Below are positions 1 to 5,811 of a stretch of DNA of 5,898 bases, piece by piece. Source of the stretch: a bacterium. Its GTDB lineage: Bacteria; Ratteibacteria; UBA8468; B48-G9; JAFGKM01. The notes under the pieces are model-generated. The model searched no databases and had not been told where the DNA came from. It saw nothing but the letters and a program-made list of their open reading frames with translations. The position numbers and the translations under genes were made by a program. The stretch spans positions 1-5,898 of the forward strand of contig JAOAEP010000108.1 of the NCBI GenBank assembly GCA_026416755.1, in the 5' to 3' direction. Numbering within the stretch: the stretch's first letter is position 1; every line of letters begins with the position of its first letter.

Positions 1-354
1 TTCAATATCATTAAGAATCTCATTTCCAGCTTCTCTCAAAATTAATGCAAAGGAAGTATCTATCACATCTGATGAAGTTAGTCCTAAATGAATATATCTT
101 CCATCTTCTCCAACTGTTTCACTTATTTGTTCTACAAAAGCGATAACATCATGATTTGTTATTTTCTCAATTTCATTTATTCTTTCTATATTAACTTTTA
201 CATTTTTTTTAATCCTTTCTAAAGAATCCTTTGGAACAACTCCTAATTCACTCCATGCTTCAAGCACAGCAATTTCAATATCAAGATATTTTTTAAACTT
301 ATTTTCCTCACTCCATATTTCTGCCATTTCTTTTCTCGTATATCTTGGTATCAT
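1..354 (-). CDS. purB: Adenylosuccinate lyase PurB, N-terminal part (runs off the left edge)
   Basis: I translated the first 118 codons by hand; the frame is open from an ATG at 354 to base 1, so the C-terminal two thirds are missing. PurB acts twice in purine synthesis: it releases fumarate from SAICAR and from adenylosuccinate. The N-terminus MIPRYTRKEMAEIW is characteristic of the family. His68 (in TNHDVIAF) and His89 (in YIHLGLTSSDVIDTS) fall at the same positions as the known active-site histidines of the Bacillus subtilis enzyme, and the TSSD motif (93-96) is the substrate-binding signature of the fumarase/aspartase superfamily. The start is supported by an AGGAGG five bases upstream. 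A promoter of its own lies in the gap behind the preceding gene, so it is probably transcribed independently as well as by read-through. The signature loop near the C-terminus cannot be checked here. Confidence 0.96.
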   Translation of the reverse strand, partial: MIPRYTRKEMAEIWSEENKFKKYLDIEIAVLEAWSELGVVPKDSLERIKKNVKVNIERINEIEKITNHDVIAFVEQISETVGEDGRYIHLGLTSSDVIDTSFALILREAGNEILNDIE

Positions 355-359
355 AATCC

Positions 360-365
360 CCTCCT
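360..365 (-). promoter_or_regulatory. Shine-Dalgarno of purB
   Basis: The minus strand reads AGGAGG five bases before the purB ATG at 354. It is a perfect core match to the anti-Shine-Dalgarno and one of the two strongest ribosome binding sites in the window. It confirms the start chosen for purB. Confidence 0.85.
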
Positions 366-374
366 TTAAAAAAA

Positions 375-404
375 ATTATAACTCACTAATTATTGTGTTG
401 TAAA
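375..404 (-). promoter_or_regulatory. Sigma-70-type promoter for purB
   Basis: On the minus strand TTTACA (399-404, five of six to TTGACA) is followed after 18 bases by a perfect TATAAT (375-380). It lies wholly in the gap that begins right after the TAG stop of the upstream membrane-protein gene (408-410). Transcription would be expected to begin near 368, only a few bases before the AGGAGG, giving an unusually short leader of about 14 nt. AT-rich DNA yields chance -10 boxes. The combination of hexamer quality, spacing and position makes this one credible, but it is not experimentally shown. Confidence 0.6.
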
Positions 405-407
405 ATT

Positions 408-1154
408 CTACCCATTAAGTAAAAAATATCTTAAGATAAGATATAATAACAGAAGAAACAAAACTAAAGAAAAATATAAAGGTAATTTTTTGATAATTAA
501 AATCATTAAAAGCACAAGAAATGGAGAGAGAAAGAGAAGAATTAAATACTTTTTTGTGGTTTTTAAATCATTTTTAATTGATTTTATCACATCCTTTTCA
601 TTTCCACAATTTTTACATCTACTTTCTTCCCCTTTATTTGTTTCTCCACAATTTCTACATATCCATATAATGCCTTTTTTAATTTTGTCTTCTTTTTCCG
701 TCCATATTATCTTTTGTTTAACTTCTGGTAAATCTTTAATTTTGTATGCTGTTTTATAAAAATCAAGTGCTGTTGCATATTCTTCTTTTTTGAAAAACAA
801 ATCACCAAGTTCCATATATGCTTTATAATTATTTGGCTGTTGAGAAATTATTTTTTTTAATTCTTCAACTCTTTTAATTTCCATTTCTTGCGTTATTATA
901 TCTTCTTTCTTTTTCTGTAATATATTTATAAATAAATAACCAGAAAATGGAATAAAGATGGCGACCAAAGACATTTTAAAAACCGTTATAATTATACTTA
1001 CTATAAAAAGAAGGGAAAAAATTATTGTCTCTTGTAATGTTATATCTTTCTCCATCCATCTATCAAAAACAAGAAAATAAAATTCAATTGCAAGAATTAT
1101 AAAAATAAATCCAATTTTAAGACCTAAAAAATATCCTTCTCCCCAATTAATCAT
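408..1154 (-). CDS. Multi-pass membrane protein with TPR-like segment and zinc ribbon, function unknown
   Basis: I do not recognise this 248-residue protein as a named family. Hydrophobic stretches at about 8-30, 42-58, 61-79, 203-222 and 225-244 suggest four or five membrane segments. Between them is a soluble region of about 120 residues. It holds a charged helix (80-104), one TPR-like helix pair (about 106-139; NNYKAYMELGDLFFKKEEYATALDFY read in two parts around Gly117 and Ala128), and a four-cysteine zinc ribbon with two CxxC knuckles (Cys166, Cys169, Cys180, Cys183). The Lys-rich stretch after residue 79 favours a cytoplasmic middle region. The ATG overlaps the end of miaA by 8 nt (ATGATTAA) and has no Shine-Dalgarno, so translation is probably coupled to miaA. 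Met34 is an alternative start but would discard a clear membrane segment. A role in protein interaction at the membrane is inference from architecture only. Confidence 0.8.
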   Translation of the reverse strand: MINWGEGYFLGLKIGFIFIILAIEFYFLVFDRWMEKDITLQETIIFSLLFIVSIIITVFKMSLVAIFIPFSGYLFINILQKKKEDIITQEMEIKRVEELKKIISQQPNNYKAYMELGDLFFKKEEYATALDFYKTAYKIKDLPEVKQKIIWTEKEDKIKKGIIWICRNCGETNKGEESRCKNCGNEKDVIKSIKNDLKTTKKYLILLFLSPFLVLLMILIIKKLPLYFSLVLFLLLLYLILRYFLLNG

Positions 1155-2079
1155 TTTTGTAAATTTTCAGAATTTTTTCTATTGCTTCTTCATTATCTAA
1201 AAAGTTTATAAAATATCCTTCTTCTTTTCTAAACCATATAATTTGTTTTCTCACATACTCTTTTGTTTTCTTTATTATAATTTTTTTTATTTCTTCAAAA
1301 TCATTTTTCCCATTTAGAAAATCTAATATCTCTTTGTATCCAATAGGTCCTTTCTCTCTCAAAAATTTCTCATATCCATATTCTTTTAAATTTTTAACTT
1401 CTTCAATCCAATTATTATTAAACATCCTTTCAATCCTTTTCTCTATTCTTTCATAAATCTGATTTCTTTCTCTCATTAAAATAAAGTATAAAACTTTTCC
1501 TATCTCATTTAATGTTTTACAATACTTTTGATTTCGCCAATAAGTCATATTTTTACCTGTAACTTCATATACTTCAATCGCTCTTTTTATTCTATATCTA
1601 TCATTTGGATGAATTTTCTCTATTATTTCCGGGTCTATTTTTTTTAATTTTTCATATAAATCTTCTGTTTTCTCCTTCTCTAATTTCTCTCTTATTTCTT
1701 TTTGCTTCTCCTTTAATTCAAGTGGTAAATAAAAAATCCCTTTTAATAATGTCCTAACATAGAAACCACTACCACCTACAATTATAGGCACCTTATTATT
1801 TAAAATTATTTCATTAACTTTTTTAATCACAAGATTATTATATTCAAAAACATCAAATTCATCTTTTAAAGATAGAAAATCAATAAAATAATGAGGAATT
1901 TCTTTTCTCATCCACTCAGGTGGTTTATCAGTCCCTATATTGATTTCTTTGTAAAATTGTCTACTATCACAAGAAATTATCTCTCCATTTATTTTTTTTG
2001 CTATTTCAAAAGATATTTCTGTCTTTCCTGAAGCAGTAGGGCCTCCTATAATGAGAATTTTATTTTTGGGATGTTCCAT
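1147..2079 (-). CDS. miaA: tRNA dimethylallyltransferase MiaA
   Basis: MiaA transfers a dimethylallyl group from DMAPP to N6 of adenine 37 in tRNAs reading codons that begin with U. The 310-residue length is normal. Visible motifs: P-loop GPTASGKT (13-20); DSRQ (38-41), whose Asp is the catalytic residue of the family; GTDKPP (49-54); GGSGFY (102-107), a variant of the usual GG(T/S)GLY; HPNDRYRIKRAIEVYEVTGK (157-176), the conserved D-R-RAIEV-TG block; GPIGYKE (244-250); and RKQIIWFRK (277-285), the family's RQ.TWFRK signature. Everything needed for activity appears present. The ATG lies 8 nt after the thymidylate synthase stop and has no recognisable Shine-Dalgarno, so it probably depends on re-initiation by ribosomes finishing the upstream gene. 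The downstream membrane-protein gene overlaps its last codons. Confidence 0.97.
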   Translation of the reverse strand: MEHPKNKILIIGGPTASGKTEISFEIAKKINGEIISCDSRQFYKEINIGTDKPPEWMRKEIPHYFIDFLSLKDEFDVFEYNNLVIKKVNEIILNNKVPIIVGGSGFYVRTLLKGIFYLPLELKEKQKEIREKLEKEKTEDLYEKLKKIDPEIIEKIHPNDRYRIKRAIEVYEVTGKNMTYWRNQKYCKTLNEIGKVLYFILMRERNQIYERIEKRIERMFNNNWIEEVKNLKEYGYEKFLREKGPIGYKEILDFLNGKNDFEEIKKIIIKKTKEYVRKQIIWFRKEEGYFINFLDNEEAIEKILKIYKND

Positions 2080-2087
2080 ATAAAGAT

Positions 2088-2951
2088 TTAAAATAAAGAC
2101 CCTATTTTCCCTGTCTTTTTCTCCATTTCTATCAGTTGCCTTCCATATTCAAATCCGCTAATTACAACAGGGTCATCACTTCTCAATGTTCTACTTTTTG
2201 TTCGGTCAGGATTATAGAAATCTCTCTTTTTAAGTGAACTTAAAAATCTATTTTCAAAATCCTCAAAACTTTCTCCATAAATATGATATGAATCAGAAAT
2301 ATCTACATATTGTCCAACTTTCACTTCTTTTTCAATTTTCTCTGATATTTTATCTGCTAAAAATTTTTGTAATTCTGTCAATCCAAATATGTTCATAAAA
2401 GCAGCCCTATAAGCATCTCTAGACCTCCAATGGGTGTTCATTAAAAGATAAAGTTGTCCTTCTTTTTCCACAATTCTACACCATATTCTTTGTAAACAAG
2501 GTGGATCATAGGTAAACGGGTCATAGAATGGAATCCAAGTAATTGCCTGGGCTCTTCTTGAATAAGGAGTATCAGCTAATTTGTTTATTATATATTCTAA
2601 TTGGTTTATCTTTTCATCGTTATTTTTAAGGGTATGATAATTTGTAAGTCGGTCATGATAGGTATAAGTCCATTTTTTCTCTTTTGGATTAATCCAGTGG
2701 TCATGAATTCCATAAACAATTTCTTGCCTGTATTTCTCAAGGTCTTCAATTCCTCCAGGGAAAGCAAGATGTATTCTTGGTTCAGAAAACGGTTCTTTTA
2801 TTACCATAATCATCATACAATCTTTACTCGGTGGACATTTTTCTTTATCATATTCTGTTTTTATATGAATTCCATTCATCCATAATTCAACTAAACTCTT
2901 TTCCCACACTTCTGCAATTGAATTCCCTTCAATTTTAATTACTGGAACCAT
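2088..2951 (-). CDS. Thymidylate synthase, divergent methanogen-type ThyA homologue
   Basis: This 287-residue protein keeps the thymidylate synthase core, which methylates dUMP to dTMP using a reduced one-carbon folate-type cofactor. Visible residues: Arg132-Arg133 (SRRAQAITW, the phosphate-binding arginine pair); the catalytic Cys152 in DPPC; Arg176-Ser177-x-Asp179 (WRSRD); Asn187, exactly eight residues after Asp179 as in E. coli Asn177 and the residue that favours dUMP over dCMP; and His223-x-Tyr225 (YHIYG). It differs from classical ThyA: the His after the catalytic Cys is Leu153, the loop Gly becomes Ala, and the N-terminal half is unlike ThyA. The blocks AQAITW, PPCLQRIW, THWRSRD and VGQYVD.SDSYHIYG resemble the methanogen-type enzymes as I remember them. 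The ATG is fixed by AAGGAGG seven bases upstream, inside the polX tail, with a 17-nt gene overlap. The cofactor (folate or methanopterin type) cannot be told from sequence. I give no symbol because the family is divergent. Confidence 0.88.
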   Translation of the reverse strand: MVPVIKIEGNSIAEVWEKSLVELWMNGIHIKTEYDKEKCPPSKDCMMIMVIKEPFSEPRIHLAFPGGIEDLEKYRQEIVYGIHDHWINPKEKKWTYTYHDRLTNYHTLKNNDEKINQLEYIINKLADTPYSRRAQAITWIPFYDPFTYDPPCLQRIWCRIVEKEGQLYLLMNTHWRSRDAYRAAFMNIFGLTELQKFLADKISEKIEKEVKVGQYVDISDSYHIYGESFEDFENRFLSSLKKRDFYNPDRTKSRTLRSDDPVVISGFEYGRQLIEMEKKTGKIGSLF

Positions 2952-4650
2952 TTGTTCTCCTCCTTAAAGGCATCTCTTCCCATTTATAAGTATTTAACAC
3001 GTCTATTTTTGTAAGCCATCCTCTCCTTGCAATACCTAATCCAAACTTAATGTATTTTAACATTCCAATATTATGTGAATCTGTCCCTATTGCAAATTTT
3101 ACACCTTTATTTTTACCCTTTATCACATTAATATCATTCAAATCTAATCTATCCGGATAACAATTTATTTCAAGAACAACTTTTTTATAAGAAGCATATT
3201 CAATTATTTCATCTATATTAACTTCGTACCCTTCTCTTCCACTCAAAAGGCGACCTGTTGGATGAGCAATAATATCTACATAAGGATTATCAATAGCTCT
3301 TTTTATTCTTTCAGTAACATTTTTTTTAAATCCTTGATGAATTGATGCAATAACGAAATCAAGTTGTTCAAGAATTTTATCTGAATAATCCAGGGAACCA
3401 TCAGATAAAATATCAACCTCCGCTCCTTTTAGTACTCGTATCCCTTTTATTTTGGAATTTATATTATCAATTTCTTCATTTCTTCTTTTTAAAGTATACT
3501 CATCTAATCCACCAGCAATTTTTGAAGTTTTTGAATGGTCACATATACCAATATATTCATATCCCAAACTTTTAGCAAATATGGCAATTTCTTCTATAGT
3601 TTCAACTCCATCGGAATATTTTGAATGAATATGTAAATCTCCTTTAATGTCTTTGCCTTCTATTAATATTGGCAAGTTATTATCTAAAGCAGCTTCTATT
3701 TCACCTCTATCTTCTCTCAATTCGGGAGGAATCCACACAAGACCAAGTTTATTATACACTTCTTCTTCTGTCCTTCCTGCAATTTTTTTATCACCTTTAA
3801 AAACTCCATATTCACTAATTTTAAGGCCTTTATCTTTTGCAAGTCCTCTTAATTTTATATTATGTGCTTTTGAACCTGTAAAATATTGAAGTGCTGCACC
3901 AAATGAATCTTCAGAGACAACTCTTAAGTCAACCTGCAAATTGTGACTTTTTTCAATTATTGATGCCTTTGTATCTCCTTTGGCCATAACCTCTTTAACC
4001 ATTGGAAGAGAAATAAAACTTTCTATTATTTCTATTTTATTTTTTCCTGTTGTAAGAATATCAATGTCTCCAATTGTTTCATTCATTCTTCTTAATGAAC
4101 CACAAGGCTCGATCTTATCAACATATTTTTTAAACTCTTCAATAATTTCTTCAACAATAGGAAGAGCAATACCAAGAGGAATTCTTTTTCTTCCTTGTTT
4201 ATACAGTTCTATCCCTTTTTTAATATTTTCAACTTTTTTTTCTCCCATTCCAAAAAGATTTGCTAATTCACCATTTTCTATCACTCTCTCAAGATCTGAT
4301 AAATTTTTAACACCAAGTTGTCTGTAAGCAAGGTTTAGCGTTTTAGGCCCGAGATTTGGGATTTCAAGTAATTCTAATATCCCTTCAGGTATATCCTTTA
4401 TTACTTCTTCATATTTTGTTATTTTACCTGTTTTCAAATATTCTTCAATTTTTTCAGACATGCCTTTACCAATTCCAGGAATTTTCTTTATATCTCCTTT
4501 CTTATATAAATCTTCTATATTCTCAGGATACTCTTTTAAAATTCTTGCTGCTTTTCTATATGCACCTATCCTAAAAGTGTCATCTCCTTTGAATTCTAGT
4601 GCATCAGCAATTTTTTCAAATATTTCTGCGATTTCTTGATTTTTACTCAT
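2935..4650 (-). CDS. polX: PolX: family X DNA polymerase with PHP 3'-5' exonuclease domain
   Basis: This is a complete bacterial-type PolX of 571 residues, a gap-filling repair polymerase with a metal-dependent phosphoesterase domain. Order: an N-terminal 8-kDa-like domain with helix-hairpin-helix motifs (IPGIGKG about 57-63, IPNLGPK about 97-103, LFGMGEKK about 132-139); the nucleotidyltransferase palm with CGSLRR (183-188), IGDIDIL containing Asp195 and Asp197, and the third acid Asp241 in QVDLRVV; and the PHP domain from about 335. PHP ligands are all present: His340, His342, Asp347, His372, Glu411, His438, His463, Asp524 and His526. Both activities should therefore be intact. I start it at the ATG at 4650 (MSKNQEIAEIFEKIAD), which gives an ATGA overlap with the nitroreductase stop and matches the family N-terminus. 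A TTG six codons earlier (4668) is possible but less likely. Only a weak GGG precedes the ATG, so coupling is expected. Confidence 0.97.
   Translation of the reverse strand: MSKNQEIAEIFEKIADALEFKGDDTFRIGAYRKAARILKEYPENIEDLYKKGDIKKIPGIGKGMSEKIEEYLKTGKITKYEEVIKDIPEGILELLEIPNLGPKTLNLAYRQLGVKNLSDLERVIENGELANLFGMGEKKVENIKKGIELYKQGRKRIPLGIALPIVEEIIEEFKKYVDKIEPCGSLRRMNETIGDIDILTTGKNKIEIIESFISLPMVKEVMAKGDTKASIIEKSHNLQVDLRVVSEDSFGAALQYFTGSKAHNIKLRGLAKDKGLKISEYGVFKGDKKIAGRTEEEVYNKLGLVWIPPELREDRGEIEAALDNNLPILIEGKDIKGDLHIHSKYSDGVETIEEIAIFAKSLGYEYIGICDHSKTSKIAGGLDEYTLKRRNEEIDNINSKIKGIRVLKGAEVDILSDGSLDYSDKILEQLDFVIASIHQGFKKNVTERIKRAIDNPYVDIIAHPTGRLLSGREGYEVNIDEIIEYASYKKVVLEINCYPDRLDLNDINVIKGKNKGVKFAIGTDSHNIGMLKYIKFGLGIARRGWLTKIDVLNTYKWEEMPLRRRTNGSSN
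2959..2965 (-). promoter_or_regulatory. Shine-Dalgarno of the thymidylate synthase gene, inside polX
   Basis: The minus strand reads AAGGAGG seven bases before the ATG at 2951. It is embedded in the codons for the Leu-Arg-Arg-Arg near the C-terminus of PolX. It fixes the downstream start and lets the thymidylate synthase be translated strongly and independently, unlike its neighbours, which lack good sites. Confidence 0.85.
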
Positions 4651-5294
4651 TTTTTCCCAACAGGACAAAGATAAAAAACATCTTCTTTTATACCAAGAAC
4701 ACTTTTTACTTTATCATCTTCAAAAGCTCCAATCATCACGGTACCAAGGCCAAGTGCTTCCGCCTGTAAATGGATATTCTGTCCACAATGACCAACTTCC
4801 ATAAAAACATACCTTTCCCCTCTTTTTCCGTATCTATTGGTAGTTCTTTCAAAAATACCAGCAATAACTATAACAATAGGAGCATTCTTTATTGATATTT
4901 GATTATATGCCGCTTTTGAAAGTTCTTGTCTCAGATCTCCTTCTTTAATAATTTTTAATGTGTGAGTATCAATTTCATAATAATATAATCCAGATTTCAA
5001 ATTTTCTACATTCCCCACTACTACATAAATTTCAAGTGGATAAGTTGCGCCTGCTGAAGGAGCAGTTCTTCCACCCCAATCTATAGTTTTTCCATCTGTT
5101 GCCCATAAAATTTGAGATAATTCTTTTAAAGTTAATGGTAATTGTTTATAGTCTCTTACAGACCTTCTTCTTTTTAATGCTTCCTCAACAGAAATTTTCC
5201 CTTTAAATTCTGGCGATGGTAAACTTATTTTTTCCATGTTTCCCCCCATAATAAATGAATAAAAAGAAAATAATATTAAAAATACTTTCTTCAT
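4647..5294 (-). CDS. SagB-like nitroreductase-family oxidoreductase, probable signal peptide
   Basis: This is an FMN-dependent nitroreductase-fold protein of 215 residues from the chosen start. Motifs, numbered from the ATG at 5294: RRRSVRDY (42-49), the phosphate-binding arginines of the family; RTAPSAGATYPLEIYVVV (76-93), the TAPSAGA.YP signature shared with SagB-type dehydrogenases; EVGHCGQNIHLQAEALGLG (166-184); and the terminal PVGKK. Substrate is unknown; SagB relatives oxidise azolines in peptide maturation, but no peptide or cyclodehydratase gene is visible nearby. The first residues (MKKVFLILFSFYSFIMGG) look like a signal peptide, suggesting export. Start choice is uncertain. A TTG at 5330 gives 227 residues. 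The ATG at 5294 has no Shine-Dalgarno but keeps the signal peptide. The ATG at 5237 (MEKISLPSPEFKG) has GGGGGG four bases upstream and would give a cytoplasmic 196-residue enzyme. The stop overlaps the polX start as ATGA. Confidence 0.85.
   Translation of the reverse strand: MKKVFLILFSFYSFIMGGNMEKISLPSPEFKGKISVEEALKRRRSVRDYKQLPLTLKELSQILWATDGKTIDWGGRTAPSAGATYPLEIYVVVGNVENLKSGLYYYEIDTHTLKIIKEGDLRQELSKAAYNQISIKNAPIVIVIAGIFERTTNRYGKRGERYVFMEVGHCGQNIHLQAEALGLGTVMIGAFEDDKVKSVLGIKEDVFYLCPVGKK
5242..5247 (-). promoter_or_regulatory. Possible internal Shine-Dalgarno in the nitroreductase gene
   Basis: The minus strand carries six Gs four bases before the ATG at 5237. The run encodes the Met-Gly-Gly at the end of the putative signal peptide if the longer protein is made. 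It could instead be the ribosome site for a shorter cytoplasmic form. It is listed because it bears on which start is used; G-runs are rare in this AT-rich window. Confidence 0.35.
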
Positions 5295-5301
5295 ATTATA
5301 A

Positions 5302-5330
5302 ATTTTATCTTTTTTATTGAAGTTTTTCAA
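5302..5330 (-). promoter_or_regulatory. Candidate promoter for the nitroreductase-polX-thymidylate synthase-miaA operon
   Basis: On the minus strand TTGAAA (5325-5330, five of six) and TAAAAT (5302-5307, five of six) are separated by 17 bases, in the 61-nt gap after the anti-sigma gene. Transcription would start near 5294-5295, at the preferred ATG itself, which would make that start leaderless, or give a leader of about 57 nt to the ATG at 5237. A perfect TATAAT also abuts the ATG (5295-5300) but has no good -35 partner. The region is very AT-rich, so chance matches are a real risk. Confidence 0.4.
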
Positions 5331-5355
5331 CCCAAATATATCTAAAAGAATCTAT

Positions 5356-5811
5356 TTAAAAACCTTTGAAAATTACATCAAGGATTTTTTCTGCTTCCTC
5401 TTCATCTATATAATCTATAAACTGAATAATATCTTCTTCATGTAAAGGTAATTCATGATTTAATATTTCTATTTTACCTCCAGAAATATATTTTTTTGAG
5501 TTTATATTATAAATTTTTGTAAAAAATGTTGCTAAAAATATCACCAAAATAGCTGTAACACTAACACATAGAGATTTAATTTTTACATGGTAAGATTTTC
5601 TTTCTAAAAAAATATTTAATTTACTTCTCCAAAAATTTTCATCTGGTAATGGAAATTGAATTTTTTTTGAATTTTTTAAAATAAATAAAAAATTATTATA
5701 TAAATTTCTACATTTTTCACATTTTTCAATATGTTTCTCAATTTCACCTTTTTTATTAATTTTCTGCTCAATGAAATCTAAAATTCTTTTTTCTATTTTT
5801 TTACATTTCAT
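5356..5811 (-). CDS. Zinc-finger (zf-HC2) transmembrane anti-sigma factor
   Basis: This 151-residue protein begins with the ZAS/zf-HC2 anti-sigma signature: Cys3, then His27-x3-Cys31-x2-Cys34 (HIEKCEKC), the ligand set that clamps a partner ECF sigma factor. A linker follows, then one transmembrane segment at about 79-98. That leaves about 50 residues outside, ending in an acidic helix-rich tail (HEEDIIQFIDYIDEEEAEKI, about 124-143). No recognisable sensor or enzyme domain follows the membrane segment, so the signal is unknown. The ATG overlaps the end of the sigma-factor gene by 11 nt and has a good ribosome site, the classic arrangement of a sigma/anti-sigma pair. The family is clear; the specific ligand and regulon are not. 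Confidence 0.85.
   Translation of the reverse strand: MKCKKIEKRILDFIEQKINKKGEIEKHIEKCEKCRNLYNNFLFILKNSKKIQFPLPDENFWRSKLNIFLERKSYHVKIKSLCVSVTAILVIFLATFFTKIYNINSKKYISGGKIEILNHELPLHEEDIIQFIDYIDEEEAEKILDVIFKGF

Noticed and set aside
383..396. Imperfect palindrome CACTAATTATTGTG between the purB -35 and -10
   Set aside because: Only the outer three pairs and one inner pair match; this is too weak to call an operator in AT-rich sequence.
355..407. Intrinsic terminator between the membrane-protein gene and purB
   Set aside because: No GC-containing hairpin precedes a T run on the minus strand, so read-through into purB remains possible.
490..759. Plus-strand open frame opposite the TPR/zinc-ribbon gene
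   Set aside because: It is wholly antisense to a gene with clear membrane and zinc-ribbon features. Its Phe/Ser/Ile-rich composition is what reverse-reading AT-rich coding DNA gives, and it has no ribosome site or family motif.
2601..2885. Plus-strand open frame opposite the thymidylate synthase gene
   Set aside because: It is antisense to conserved coding sequence, and its His/Phe/Ile-rich translation has no motif.
3647..4574. Several plus-strand open frames opposite polX
   Set aside because: All lie antisense to a PolX with complete motifs in one frame. They show no recognisable domains or start signals.
4651..4668. TTG start adding six residues to PolX
   Set aside because: The ATG at 4650 gives an ATGA overlap with the nitroreductase stop and an N-terminus that matches the family; the six extra residues are just the other frame of the nitroreductase C-terminus.
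5295..5355. Terminator or small RNA between the anti-sigma and nitroreductase genes
   Set aside because: The gap is almost pure A/T with no stable inverted repeat; only a candidate promoter can be supported.
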